From the NCBI GenBank assembly GCA_964433345.1, contig CAYSQJ010000005.1, positions 186,001 to 250,000 of the forward strand: a stretch of 64,000 bases of DNA. The letters are read 5' to 3'. Positions within the stretch are counted from its first letter, which is position 1, and every line of letters starts with the position of its first letter. The notes beneath the pieces are model-generated. The model did not search any database. It was not told the DNA's origin and saw only the letters and a list, made by a program, of their open reading frames with translations. The stretch is from Ga0077527 sp964433345 (GTDB taxonomy: Bacteria; Pseudomonadota; Gammaproteobacteria; Burkholderiales; SG8-41). Of the stretch, positions 8,235 through 15,758 are shown in pieces. Made by a program: the position numbers and the translations under genes.

Positions 8235-8858
8235 ATGAAGCTTTACGGTTCGCTCACATCGCCCTACGTGCGCAAGGCGCGCGTGCTGATTCACGAAAAG
8301 AACATGCCGGTCGAACTCGTCATCGAGGATCCCTGGACCGAGGACAGCCCGATCATCGCCAAAAACCCGCTGTCCAAAGTGCCAGTGCTGGAAATCGGCC
8401 CCGACAGCTATATGTTCGAGTCGCAGCTGGTAGTGCATTACCTCGACCATGCCGACGGCAAATCCTTTACCCCGCGCGACCCCGCCGGCTACTGGCAGTC
8501 GCAGTGGTGGCAGGCACTGGGCAACGGCATCATTGATGCCGGCATCACCCGCGCTTTCGAGAACCGCCGCCCCGCGGAGCTGCAGATGGCGGAGAAAAAA
8601 GCGCGAGAAGAGCAGCGCATCGACCGCGCGATCGACCTTGCCGAGAAAACCCTGAAAGAGGGCAACGAATTCCTGCTCGGCAACCGCTTCGGCCTTGCCG
8701 ACATCGTGATGGGCGTGGCGCTGCAGTACACCGATTTCCGCTACCCCAACGACTGGCGCAGCCGCGCACCGAAGCTGGCGAAATGGGCCGCCGGCGTGCA
8801 TGCGCGACCGTCCTTCGTCGAGACCGTGCCGCCGGGGTTTGTGCCGCCTGCGGCCTGA
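8235..8858 (+). CDS. Glutathione S-transferase family protein
   Basis: A 207-aa cytosolic GST. It has an N-terminal thioredoxin-like domain beginning MKLYGSLTSPYVRKARV, with Ser at the usual position for activating glutathione thiol, and the glutathione-binding KVPVLEI and ESQLVVHYL segments. A helical C-terminal domain (about residues 85-200) follows. GGGAG about 10 nt before the ATG is the likely ribosome site. It is divergent from the TauD operon and followed by a strong terminator, so it is probably a single-gene transcript. GSTs of this kind may detoxify electrophiles or isomerise intermediates; the substrate is not evident. Confidence 0.9.
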   Translation: MKLYGSLTSPYVRKARVLIHEKNMPVELVIEDPWTEDSPIIAKNPLSKVPVLEIGPDSYMFESQLVVHYLDHADGKSFTPRDPAGYWQSQWWQALGNGIIDAGITRAFENRRPAELQMAEKKAREEQRIDRAIDLAEKTLKEGNEFLLGNRFGLADIVMGVALQYTDFRYPNDWRSRAPKLAKWAAGVHARPSFVETVPPGFVPPAA

Positions 8859-8878
8859 GGTCAGGTCTGGTTTGAAAT

Positions 8879-8906
8879 AAAAAAGGGCGCTGCGGCGCCC
8901 TTTTTT
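8879..8906 (+). terminator. Rho-independent terminator after GST
   Basis: A GC-rich inverted repeat (GGGCGC, short loop, GCGCCC) is flanked by six A on the left and six T on the right, 20 bp after the GST stop codon. It is symmetrical enough to stop transcription on both strands. Confidence 0.9.
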
Positions 8907-8932
8907 GTTGTTGCAAGGTTTTATGATTTTTA

Positions 8933-9083
8933 CCCTCTCCCCGCAAGGCGGGGAGAGGGGAGGGTGAGGGGCAGCGCAAATGCTGGTTTTTGCCCTTCTG
9001 CTTCGTTCCAAGCGTTCCCCCTCACCCCAACCCTCTACCGTCAAGCGGCACCGAGGCCCCCACGAAGGCGTGGGGAGAGGGAG
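8933..9083. repeat. Inverted pair of hairpin repeats (pair B, one degenerate)
   Basis: One intact copy (8933-8971) and one longer, degenerate copy (9017-9082) of the GGGGAGAGGG hairpin repeat face each other with their GGTGAGGGG-type tails inward, 45 bp apart. The second copy has a CTACC change in its stem and an enlarged loop. The pair lies between the convergent GST and aldehyde dehydrogenase genes. Confidence 0.8.
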
Positions 9084-9101
9084 TTGTGATGTTTCGTTGT
9101 T

Positions 9102-10601
9102 CTATCTCAACACGAACGGATTCGGCACTTCCGTCGCCGTCGAAATCCACACGCTCTTGGTCTGCAGGTATTCGTAGATCATGTCCTGCCCGCTTTCGCG
9201 GCCGATGCCCGAGCGCTTGTAGCCGCCGAAGGGCGACATGAAGGACACCGCGCGATAGGTATTGACCCAGACCGTTCCGGCCTGCAGCTTCTCGCTCATC
9301 AGGAAGGCGCGGCGCATGTCCTGGGTCCACACGCCGGCTGCCAGTCCGTAGACCACGTCATTGCCGATGGCGATGGCTTCCTCCTCGTCCTCGAAGGGAA
9401 TCACCGACAGCACGGGCCCGAACACTTCCTCCTGCGCGATGCGCATCGCGTTGTCCACACCGGTGAAAATTGTCGGCTCGACGAACCAGCCGCTGCCGCA
9501 TTCTGGCCGATTGGCCGGACCGCCGCCGAGCACGGTTGCGGCGCCTTCCTTTTTGGCGACGTCGATGTAGTGCAGGATTTTTTCGTACTGCGGCGCGTTG
9601 GTGACCGGGCCGACCTGGGTTGTCGGTTCCATCGGATTGCCCATTTTCGCGGTCTTCGCCAGCGCCACCAGCTTGTCGACGAACTGGTCGTGGATCGAAC
9701 GCTGCACCAGCAGGCGCGAGCCGGCGATGCAGGTCTGCCCTGTGGCGGCGAAAATGCCGGAGATCACGCCCTTCACCGCGTTGTCGATCTGCGCGTCATC
9801 AAAGACGATGTTCGGCGACTTTCCGCCGAGTTCCATCGTGACGCGTTTGAGGTTTTTTGCCGCCGCCTCGTAGATGCGCTGCCCGGTGGCGTCCGAGCCG
9901 GTGAAGGCGACCTTGGCCACCTTCGGATGTTCGACCAGCGGTGTACCGGCCTCAGCGCCGAAGCCGGTCACCACGTTGACCACGCCCGGCGGGAAACCGG
10001 CCTGCTCGATCAGCTTCATGAATTCCAGCGCCGAGGCGGAGGTGTATTCAGAAGGCTTGATCACCACAGTGTTGCCGGCTGCCAGCGCAGGGGCGAGTTT
10101 CCAGGCCAGCAGCAGCAGCGGCGAATTCCAGGGAATGATCATTGCCACCACGCCCAGCGGCTCGTAACGCGTGTAGTTGAAAGTGTCGGGCTTGTCGATC
10201 GGGATCACCGCACCTTCGATCTTGTCGGCGAGCCCACCGAAGTAGTAGTACCACTGTGCCATGTAGGCGGTTTGCGCGCTCATCTCCGCCCACAGCTTGC
10301 CGTTGTCGCGCACTTCGGTCTCCGCCAAAGACTTCGAGTGTTCGGTGATCAGGTCGCCGAGTTTGCGCAGCAGCGCACCGCGTTTGGTCGCGTTGCATTT
10401 CGGCCATTCACCGGTGGTCAGCGCCTGGTGTGCGGCTTCCACTGCGCGCTCGACGTCAGCCTTGCCCGCGCGCGGAATTAGCGCCCAGGGCTGGGCGGTG
10501 TACGGGTTGTCGGTGGGAAAGGTGTCGCCGGAGGCGGCATCGACCCATTCGCCGCCGATGAACATTTTGTATTGCTTCAGGGTTTTGGGGCTATCGACCA
10601 T
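9102..10601 (-). CDS. NAD(P)-dependent aldehyde dehydrogenase
   Basis: A full-length (499-aa) ALDH that would oxidise an aldehyde to the acid with NAD(P)+. Family landmarks are IIPWNSPLLL (cofactor-domain entry), FTGSDATGQ, the general-base Glu in TMELGGKSP, and the catalytic Cys291 in GQTCIAGSRL. The C-terminal PFGGYKRSGIGRESG segment is also typical. The ATG at 10601 is chosen over an in-frame GTG one codon earlier. It lies downstream, on the same strand, of the two thiamine-diphosphate enzyme subunits, whose product would be an aldehyde. That makes a decarboxylase-dehydrogenase sequence plausible, although repeats and a DUF559 gene intervene. Confidence 0.9.
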   Translation of the reverse strand: MVDSPKTLKQYKMFIGGEWVDAASGDTFPTDNPYTAQPWALIPRAGKADVERAVEAAHQALTTGEWPKCNATKRGALLRKLGDLITEHSKSLAETEVRDNGKLWAEMSAQTAYMAQWYYYFGGLADKIEGAVIPIDKPDTFNYTRYEPLGVVAMIIPWNSPLLLLAWKLAPALAAGNTVVIKPSEYTSASALEFMKLIEQAGFPPGVVNVVTGFGAEAGTPLVEHPKVAKVAFTGSDATGQRIYEAAAKNLKRVTMELGGKSPNIVFDDAQIDNAVKGVISGIFAATGQTCIAGSRLLVQRSIHDQFVDKLVALAKTAKMGNPMEPTTQVGPVTNAPQYEKILHYIDVAKKEGAATVLGGGPANRPECGSGWFVEPTIFTGVDNAMRIAQEEVFGPVLSVIPFEDEEEAIAIGNDVVYGLAAGVWTQDMRRAFLMSEKLQAGTVWVNTYRAVSFMSPFGGYKRSGIGRESGQDMIYEYLQTKSVWISTATEVPNPFVLR

Positions 10602-10622
10602 CACGATTCACTTTCAAGGGTT

Positions 10623-11015
10623 CTAACTCCCTCTCCCCGTAGTCTTACGGGGAGAGGGTTGGGGTGAGGGGCTGCCAAGAGTCTCAAAAATAACCTGCAT
10701 CACACTGTCCGTTTTCAACAACACATCATCATCCCAAAACCGCAACACCCGATACCCCGACTGTTCCAGAAACGCCGTGCGCTTCGCATCGTAGTCCTGT
10801 TGTTGCTGATGCTGGCCGCCATCGAGTTCGATGACCAGTTTTTCATTTATGCAAATAAAATCAACAACATACGGACCTACCGGGTGCTGGCGCCTGAATT
10901 TGGCACCGTTCAGACTCTTGCTGCGCAGTTGCTGCCAGATTTTGCGTTCGGCATCGGTTTCGGATTTTCTGAGTTTGCGGGCGAAGGTTTTGCCGCGCTG
11001 GGTATTGCCCTTCAA
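10623..11015 (-). CDS. DUF559 (Vsr-like fold) endonuclease-domain protein
   Basis: This 130-aa protein has the DUF559 core of the PD-(D/E)XK/Vsr-like nuclease superfamily: a basic N-terminal region (ARKLRKSETDAERKIW), FRRQHPVGPYVVDFIC, then LVIELDGGQH with the predicted metal-binding Asp/Glu, and YRVLRFWDDDVL. Its cellular role is not established. The gene is bounded by two inverted hairpin repeats: one begins 7 bp before the start codon, and the other encodes the C-terminal tail. That arrangement suggests gene and repeats moved or spread together. An SD-like site is not obvious, so expression may be weak. Confidence 0.82.
   Translation of the reverse strand: MKGNTQRGKTFARKLRKSETDAERKIWQQLRSKSLNGAKFRRQHPVGPYVVDFICINEKLVIELDGGQHQQQQDYDAKRTAFLEQSGYRVLRFWDDDVLLKTDSVMQVIFETLGSPSPQPSPRKTTGRGS
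10629..10671. repeat. Hairpin repeat copy C (3' flank of DUF559 gene)
   Basis: One complete copy: CCCTCTCCCC, loop, GGGGAGAGGG, then tail TTGGGGTGAGGGG pointing toward the DUF559 gene. It encodes the last residues of the DUF559 reading frame (SPSPQPSPRKTTGRGS). Confidence 0.85.
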
Positions 11016-11021
11016 AGGTTG

Positions 11022-11151
11022 CCCCTCACCCTAGCCCTCTCCCCGCGAGTCCGCGGGGAGAGGGGACTGGCTATTGGCAACTTCATGACCATTTCCGAAG
11101 ACCTATATTCCCTCTCCCCAAATGCTTTTGGGGAGAGGGTTAGGGTGAGGG
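11022..11151. repeat. Inverted pair of hairpin repeats (copies D and E)
   Basis: Copies at 11022-11065 and 11110-11151 have hairpins facing inward and tails outward. Copy D (tail first) forms with copy C the inward-facing pair around the DUF559 gene. Copy E ends 17 bp before the stop of the thiamine-diphosphate subunit gene. Confidence 0.85.
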
Positions 11152-11168
11152 GGAATCACCACAACGTG

Positions 11169-11771
11169 TTATTCCAATGCGTTAGAACCCAGCAACGCCG
11201 TCCGAAACCGGTACTTAATCGCCGTCCCATCCCGCAGCGGCAAGCGCATTGGGGCCGGATCGGCAGACACCTTGATGTCGGCGAACACCGGGCCGGTCTT
11301 GCCATGGCATTCCGGTAGCCAGCGCTGCAGGCCTGTCATGCTGTCGATCGGGGTGGCCGACTTGAAGCCCGCACCCTTGGCAATTCCGACCAGATCAACG
11401 CCGCGCGCGGTGTGTGCACGCTGCATGCCGGTTTCGCCGTAGTGGCCGTTGTTGATGACGGCGATCACGAGGTTCTTCGGTGCTTCGCAGGCGATGGTGG
11501 CGAGCGAACCGATGCCCATCAGCATCTCGCCGTCGCCGGTGATCACCAGCACGCGGCGCTTCGGCTGCGCCAGCGCGAGTCCGAGGCCGGCCATCGCCGC
11601 GCCGCCCATCGCGCCCCAGAGATAGAAATTCAGATCGTGGTCACCCGCGGCATAGGTGTCGTAGGTCGGCGAGCCGAGGCCGGTGACGACCAGCGCGTCG
11701 CCACGGTCTGCGAGCAGGGCGGCGACGACCTTGCGGCGGTCGAGTCCGGAGGGGTTTGAAGTTTTTTTCAT
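11169..11771 (-). CDS. Thiamine-diphosphate decarboxylase-like, beta (cofactor) subunit
   Basis: At 200 aa this is only the C-terminal TPP-binding domain of the 2-oxoacid decarboxylase fold, similar in layout to sulfopyruvate decarboxylase beta (ComE) or phosphonopyruvate decarboxylase. The Mg/TPP motif is clear: it starts at GDGEMLMGIGS and ends with VINNGHYGETG about 28 residues later. The partner PYR-domain subunit is encoded upstream on the same strand, separated by repeat pair F/G, so the holoenzyme would be a heteromer. The likely chemistry is non-oxidative decarboxylation of a 2-oxoacid or cleavage of a 2-hydroxyacyl compound. An aldehyde dehydrogenase lies further downstream. The substrate is uncertain. 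Confidence 0.82.
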   Translation of the reverse strand: MKKTSNPSGLDRRKVVAALLADRGDALVVTGLGSPTYDTYAAGDHDLNFYLWGAMGGAAMAGLGLALAQPKRRVLVITGDGEMLMGIGSLATIACEAPKNLVIAVINNGHYGETGMQRAHTARGVDLVGIAKGAGFKSATPIDSMTGLQRWLPECHGKTGPVFADIKVSADPAPMRLPLRDGTAIKYRFRTALLGSNALE

Positions 11772-11806
11772 TTTGAGATCCTGAGCATATTGATCAGCAG
11801 TGGTTA

Positions 11807-11932
11807 CCCCTCACCCTAACCCTCTCCCCATCAAGCGATGGGGAGAGGGAATGAATAACCACGCCCCCTCTCCCCACGGACTCGTGGGGAGACAAGGGCA
11901 CACTTGAAGCGAAGCAGGGTTGGGGTGAGGGG
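11807..11932. repeat. Inverted pair of hairpin repeats (pair F/G)
   Basis: Copy F (11807-11850) and copy G (11865-11932) have hairpins facing inward, 14 bp apart. Copy G has about 24 extra bases between hairpin and tail. They separate the two subunit genes of one enzyme. Confidence 0.85.
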
Positions 11933-11959
11933 CTGCGAAATCGCATCAAAAATATCGCT

Positions 11960-12496
11960 TCATTTATTCCAGTTTTTAAATCCGATGACGCGCTGCTGGA
12001 TCAGCACCGCGACCGGGCGTTGGGTGTTGAAGGCGAGGGCGGCGGAGGCATGGACGGTGTCCCGGACATCCTCGGCGCGATCGGCCGAATGCACGATCAC
12101 GCCGGCGTTCTCCAGTGCCGCGGCAGTGCTGCCACCCATCGGCACCTGCCAGGGATTGAATTCGCCCCAGACGCCGCGCATGGTGACGATCATCAACAGC
12201 GGCAGACGGCATTCTTCATACATGGAGAGCATGTTGATGCAGTTGCCGACGCCGCTCGATTGCATCAGCAGCACGCCCTTCGCGCCGCCCATCCACGCGC
12301 CGGCGAGCATGGCCACGCCTTCCTCCTCGGTGGTCAGCGACACCGCGCGCATGGTCTTGTCGGCATGGCAGCGGTTGATCAGTTTGGCGTGGCCGGCGTC
12401 CGGGACATAGGCCACCTGGGTCACGCCGGCGTCTTTCAACACCTCGTAAATCTGGTCCGGCCACAGGGTGGCGCGGGTCTGTTGGTCGGTCTGCAC
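11960..12496 (-). CDS. Thiamine-diphosphate decarboxylase-like, alpha (PYR) subunit
   Basis: This is the N-terminal PYR domain of a TPP enzyme as a separate protein (ComD-like). It has the catalytic glutamate in the TTEEEGVAMLAGAW block, which activates the cofactor aminopyrimidine, and the QSSGVGN segment after it. I place the start at the GTG at 12496 (178 aa) because AGGAGG lies 4 nt upstream; an ATG 18 codons earlier gives a low-homology leader and no such site. The 200-aa TPP-domain partner follows 188 bp downstream. Family knowledge suggests decarboxylation of a 3-carbon-like 2-oxoacid; the actual substrate is unknown. Confidence 0.82.
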   Translation of the reverse strand: MQTDQQTRATLWPDQIYEVLKDAGVTQVAYVPDAGHAKLINRCHADKTMRAVSLTTEEEGVAMLAGAWMGGAKGVLLMQSSGVGNCINMLSMYEECRLPLLMIVTMRGVWGEFNPWQVPMGGSTAAALENAGVIVHSADRAEDVRDTVHASAALAFNTQRPVAVLIQQRVIGFKNWNK

Positions 12497-12576
12497 GATT
12501 CCTCCTGTCTGCGGGACTGTCAGTGTAGAACGATTGCCGGCGCTATCCAATGCGCAGGCGGCGGGAGTCCATCCTT

Positions 12577-12582
12577 TATAAT
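12577..12582 (+). promoter_or_regulatory. Candidate -10 box upstream of acyl-CoA dehydrogenase
   Basis: A perfect TATAAT hexamer lies between the divergent TPP-subunit and acyl-CoA dehydrogenase genes, upstream of repeats H/I. No convincing -35 hexamer is visible, so this is a weak call. Confidence 0.35.
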
Positions 12583-12626
12583 CAGACGTGAATTCCGGCG
12601 TTTCTCGGCCACTTCCCAGTTTGGTT

Positions 12627-12733
12627 CCCTCTCCCCATCACTTGATGGGGAGAGGGGCAGGGTGAGGGGCGGTGGAGATGCCTGTCGTTGCCCCTCACCC
12701 CAACCCTCTCCCCGTAGGTCTACGGGGAGAGGG
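12627..12733. repeat. Inverted pair of hairpin repeats (pair H/I)
   Basis: Copies at 12627-12669 and 12691-12733 have tails facing inward, 21 bp apart. This is the same geometry as pair B and as the copies bracketing DUF559. They lie in the leader region of the acyl-CoA dehydrogenase gene and could fold into a long RNA hairpin. Confidence 0.85.
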
Positions 12734-12795
12734 AGTTTGTTGATGTTAGGTGAAGAAGCTCCCATTTTCGTGATAACAGACGTTCAGGCAAACCC

Positions 12796-13962
12796 ATGCT
12801 CTCCATCCCTCAAACCACCGACCATGACGACCTGCGCGACGGCGTGCGCGCCGTGTGCAACCAGTTCGACAATGCCTACTGGCAGCAGATCGACGAAGCG
12901 CGCGGTTACCCCGAAGCCTTCGTCAAGGCGCTGACCGAAGCCGGCTGGCTGTCGGCGCTGATTCCCGAGGAATACGGCGGCTCGGGCCTGAGCCTGACCG
13001 AAGCCTCGATCATCATGGAAGAGATCAACCGCAGCGGTGGCAACTCCGGCGCCTGCCACGGCCAGATGTACAACATGGGCACGCTGCTGCGCCACGGATC
13101 CGACGCGCAGAAGAAAAAATACCTGCCGAAAATCGCCACCGGCGAACTGCGGCTGCAGTCGATGGGCGTGACCGAGCCCACCGCCGGCACCGACACCACC
13201 AAGATCAAGACCGTCGCCGTCAAAAAAGGCGACAAGTACGTCGTCAACGGCCAGAAGGTGTGGATCTCGCGCATCCAGCACTCCGAACTGATGATCCTGC
13301 TCGCGCGCACCACGCCGCTCGACCAGGTCAAGAAAAAATCCGAAGGCATGTCGATTTTCATCGTCGACCTGCGCGAAGCGATCGGCAAGGGCCTGGAGGT
13401 GAAGCCGATCCGCAACATGGTGAACCACGAAACGAATCAGCTCTTCATCGACAACCTCGAAGTGCCGGCCGAGAACCTGATCGGCGAGGAGGGCAAGGGT
13501 TTCAAATACATCCTCGACGGCCTCAACGCCGAGCGCATCCTGATCGCCGCCGAATGCATCGGTGACGGCTACTGGTTCATCGACCGCGCGAAGAACTACG
13601 CCAAAGAACGCGTCGTCTTCGACCGCCCCATCGGCCAGAACCAGGGCGTGCAGTTCCCGATTGCAAAAGCCTACGTCAACATTGAAGCCGCCAACCTGAT
13701 GCGCTACAAGGCCGCCGCGCTGTTCGACGCCAAACAACCCTGCGGGGCAGAAGCCAATATGGCCAAGCTGCTCGCTGCGGATTCATCCTGGGAAGCGGCC
13801 AACGCCTGCCTGCAGACCCACGGCGGCTTCGGTTTCGCCGCGGAATACGATGTCGAGCGCAAGTTCCGAGAGACGCGGCTGTATCAGGTGGCGCCGATTT
13901 CGACCAATCTGATCCTGTCGTATGTGGGGGAGCATATTCTCGGGATGCCGAGGTCGTTCTGA
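12796..13962 (+). CDS. Acyl-CoA dehydrogenase (IVD/LCAD-type catalytic position)
   Basis: A 388-aa flavoprotein that would oxidise an acyl-CoA to 2-enoyl-CoA with electron transfer to ETF. N-terminal, FAD-binding (MGVTEPTAGTDTT, WISRIQHSELMI) and C-terminal helical domains are all present. The usual C-terminal catalytic Glu in the EGT motif of medium-chain enzymes is missing here (LYQVAPISTNL). Instead Glu246 in GLNAERILI occupies the position used by isovaleryl-CoA and long-chain dehydrogenases. That fits a branched or bulky substrate. It is a single gene on the plus strand following repeats H/I. Confidence 0.92.
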   Translation: MLSIPQTTDHDDLRDGVRAVCNQFDNAYWQQIDEARGYPEAFVKALTEAGWLSALIPEEYGGSGLSLTEASIIMEEINRSGGNSGACHGQMYNMGTLLRHGSDAQKKKYLPKIATGELRLQSMGVTEPTAGTDTTKIKTVAVKKGDKYVVNGQKVWISRIQHSELMILLARTTPLDQVKKKSEGMSIFIVDLREAIGKGLEVKPIRNMVNHETNQLFIDNLEVPAENLIGEEGKGFKYILDGLNAERILIAAECIGDGYWFIDRAKNYAKERVVFDRPIGQNQGVQFPIAKAYVNIEAANLMRYKAAALFDAKQPCGAEANMAKLLAADSSWEAANACLQTHGGFGFAAEYDVERKFRETRLYQVAPISTNLILSYVGEHILGMPRSF

Positions 13963-13977
13963 TGATTGGGATCGATG

Positions 13978-14334
13978 ATGATTGATCAAAAGCGAGTCAT
14001 CATCATCGCGGGGCCGAATGGTGCGGGCAAAACGACGTTTGCGCGCGAGTTTCTGCCGAACGAAGCGGATTGTCCGGTATTCATCAATGCCGATCTGATT
14101 GCGGCCGGACTGGCGCCTTTCTCCCCTTAATCTGTGGCGGTGCGTGCTGGCCGGCTGATGCTGGAAGAGATTCAGAAACACTTTCTGGCAGGGGAAAGTT
14201 TTGCTTTTGAGACTACGTTGGCCGGGCGCGGTTATCTGCGCCATATTCGCCAGTGGCAAGCCGCTGGTTACCGTGTGACCTTGTTATTTTTGCGTCTGAA
14301 CAATCCAGAACAGGCCGCCGTTGAGCAAGCCTGA
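13978..14334 (+). pseudogene. Zeta-toxin-like P-loop kinase, interrupted
   Basis: Conceptual translation from the ATG at 13978 gives a zeta-toxin/AAA-type P-loop protein: VIIIAGPNGAGKTTFAREFL (Walker A), then FINADLIAAGLAPFSP, typical of the family. Codon 51 is TAA (14128-14130) where relatives have a codon such as GAA in FSPE. The frame then continues with clear family sequence (AGRLMLEEI, FAFETTLAGRGYLRHI) and ends early at TGA 14332-14334, before the C-terminal helices. One nonsense change plus a truncated end indicate a dead gene. No antitoxin partner is visible. It lies 15 bp after the acyl-CoA dehydrogenase stop. Confidence 0.85.
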
Positions 14335-14383
14335 GCGATCCGTCACTGGTCTGGAGAGGTGATGACTTGGTGCTTAAAAATGT

Positions 14384-14408
14384 AATAAAAACAATTACTT
14401 ATAATTAA
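14384..14408 (+). repeat. AT-rich dispersed motif, copy 1
   Basis: Reads AATAAAAACAATTACTTATA followed by ATTAA, 66 bp before the start of the AAA ATPase gene. The same motif recurs at 17.2, 29.8, 50.3 and 59.45 kb and stands out against the GC-rich background. Confidence 0.7.
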
Positions 14409-14441
14409 TCCACTATCCCCGGGCGGTTGCTGATCTTGTTT

Positions 14442-14481
14442 TACTCAATACATTGAGTAAAAATACTCAACGTAATGAGTA
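14442..14481 (+). promoter_or_regulatory. Two palindromic operator-like sites at the AAA ATPase start
   Basis: TACTCAATACATTGAGTA (14442-14459) is a perfect 8-bp-arm palindrome. A second site, TACTCA-6-TGAGTA (14464-14481), is offset by 22 bp, two helical turns, and overlaps the ATG at 14475. A further half-site ATTGAGTA occurs at 15688-15695, just after the stop codon. Spacing and position suggest a dimeric repressor controlling this gene, possibly acting on its own transcript region. The binding protein is not identified. Confidence 0.6.
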
Positions 14482-15677
14482 AATCGACAATCCCTTATCG
14501 TCGTTCCCAGACCGATCTGCTGGCCAGCCGCCTCGCCGAGCCGCGGCGTTTCCTGCAGGTTGTGGCCGGCCCGCGCCAGGTGGGCAAGTCCACCTTGGTC
14601 GAGCAGGTGACCGGTGCACTTGATCTGCCAGTGCGTTACGTCAGCGCCGACGAGCCGACATTGCGCGGGGGCGACTGGATCGCGCAGCAGTGGGAGGCGT
14701 TGCGGCTGGAAGCGGGCAAGAGTGCTGCGGTGCTGGTGCTCGATGAAATCCAGAAAATTCCCGACTGGTCCGAAACCGTCAAACGGCTGTGGGACGAGGA
14801 CACGCGCGCCAAACGCCCGCTGAAGGTGGTGCTGCTTGGTTCGGCGCCGCTGCTGCTGGCGCAGGGACTGACCGAGAGCCTCGCCGGGCGCTTCGAACTG
14901 CTGCCTGTGCCGCACTGGTCGCTGGCGGAGATGCACGAGGCCTTTGGCTGGTCGCTGGAGGACTATCTGTATTTCGGTGGTTATCCCGGCGCGGCGCCGC
15001 TCGTTTCGGAACCGGCACGCTGGACGCGTTATGTTGCGGACAGCCTGATCGAGACTTCGATCGCGCGCGACGTGCTGCTGCTCTCGCGCGTGGACAAGCC
15101 GGCATTGTTGCGGCGGCTGTTCGAACTCGGCTGCCGGTATTCCGGGCAGGTGCTGTCCTATACCAAGATGGTGGGACAGTTGCAGGATGCCGGCAACACC
15201 ACCACGCTGGCGCATTACCTGGAGCTGCTGGCCGGCGCGGGCATGCTCTGCGGGCTGCAGAAGTACGCCGGTGATGCAGCGCGTAGCCGGGGTTCCAGTC
15301 CCAAGCTGCAGGTGCTCAACACGGCGCTGATGAGCGCGCTTTCAGGCCTGACTCCGGAGGAAGCGCGCGCCGACCGCGAGTTTCGCGGCCGGCTGGTCGA
15401 GTCCGCGGTCGGGGCGCATCTGGCGAACGCGGCGGCCGGCGGCGTGTGCAAGCTGTATTACTGGCGCGACAAGAATCAGGAAGTGGATTTTGTGGTCGAG
15501 GCGGGGCGCCGGCTGATCGCCGTCGAAGTCAAAAGCGGGCGGGCGCCGCAGGCGCATCCGGGTTCGGCGGCATTCGCCAAGGCATTCAAGGTGCATCGTT
15601 CGCTGCTGGTGGGGGGCGACGGTATTTCTGTGGAGGATTTTCTGGGAAAGCCGGTATCGGAGTGGATTGCGGCTTGA
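14475..15677 (+). CDS. AAA_14/DUF4143 ATPase
   Basis: A 400-aa protein with an N-terminal AAA+ module (Walker A GPRQVGKST at about residues 32-40, Walker B VLVLDEIQ near 88) and a C-terminal DUF4143 domain. The end of the DUF4143 part has a PD-(D/E)XK-like pattern, EVDFVVEAGRRLIAVEVKSG. These ATPases are common in accessory DNA and of unknown function; links to mobile elements or toxin-antitoxin-like modules have been suggested. It stands alone on the plus strand, preceded by two palindromes and an AT-rich motif and by a dead zeta-toxin-like gene. The neighbourhood looks like an acquired patch in the catabolic region. Confidence 0.85.
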   Translation: MSKSTIPYRRSQTDLLASRLAEPRRFLQVVAGPRQVGKSTLVEQVTGALDLPVRYVSADEPTLRGGDWIAQQWEALRLEAGKSAAVLVLDEIQKIPDWSETVKRLWDEDTRAKRPLKVVLLGSAPLLLAQGLTESLAGRFELLPVPHWSLAEMHEAFGWSLEDYLYFGGYPGAAPLVSEPARWTRYVADSLIETSIARDVLLLSRVDKPALLRRLFELGCRYSGQVLSYTKMVGQLQDAGNTTTLAHYLELLAGAGMLCGLQKYAGDAARSRGSSPKLQVLNTALMSALSGLTPEEARADREFRGRLVESAVGAHLANAAAGGVCKLYYWRDKNQEVDFVVEAGRRLIAVEVKSGRAPQAHPGSAAFAKAFKVHRSLLVGGDGISVEDFLGKPVSEWIAA

Positions 15678-15758
15678 ATCGCACTAAATTGAGTATTTTG
15701 TGCAGGTACACTTTTACTGGATTGTGGTTTTAAGAGAGAAATGTTTTTCTTGTGATTG

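Noticed and set aside
8076..9044. N-terminal extension of the TauD-like frame to 626 aa
   Set aside because: It runs antisense through the GST gene and its terminator. The ATG at 8075 gives the normal family length and has a ribosome site.
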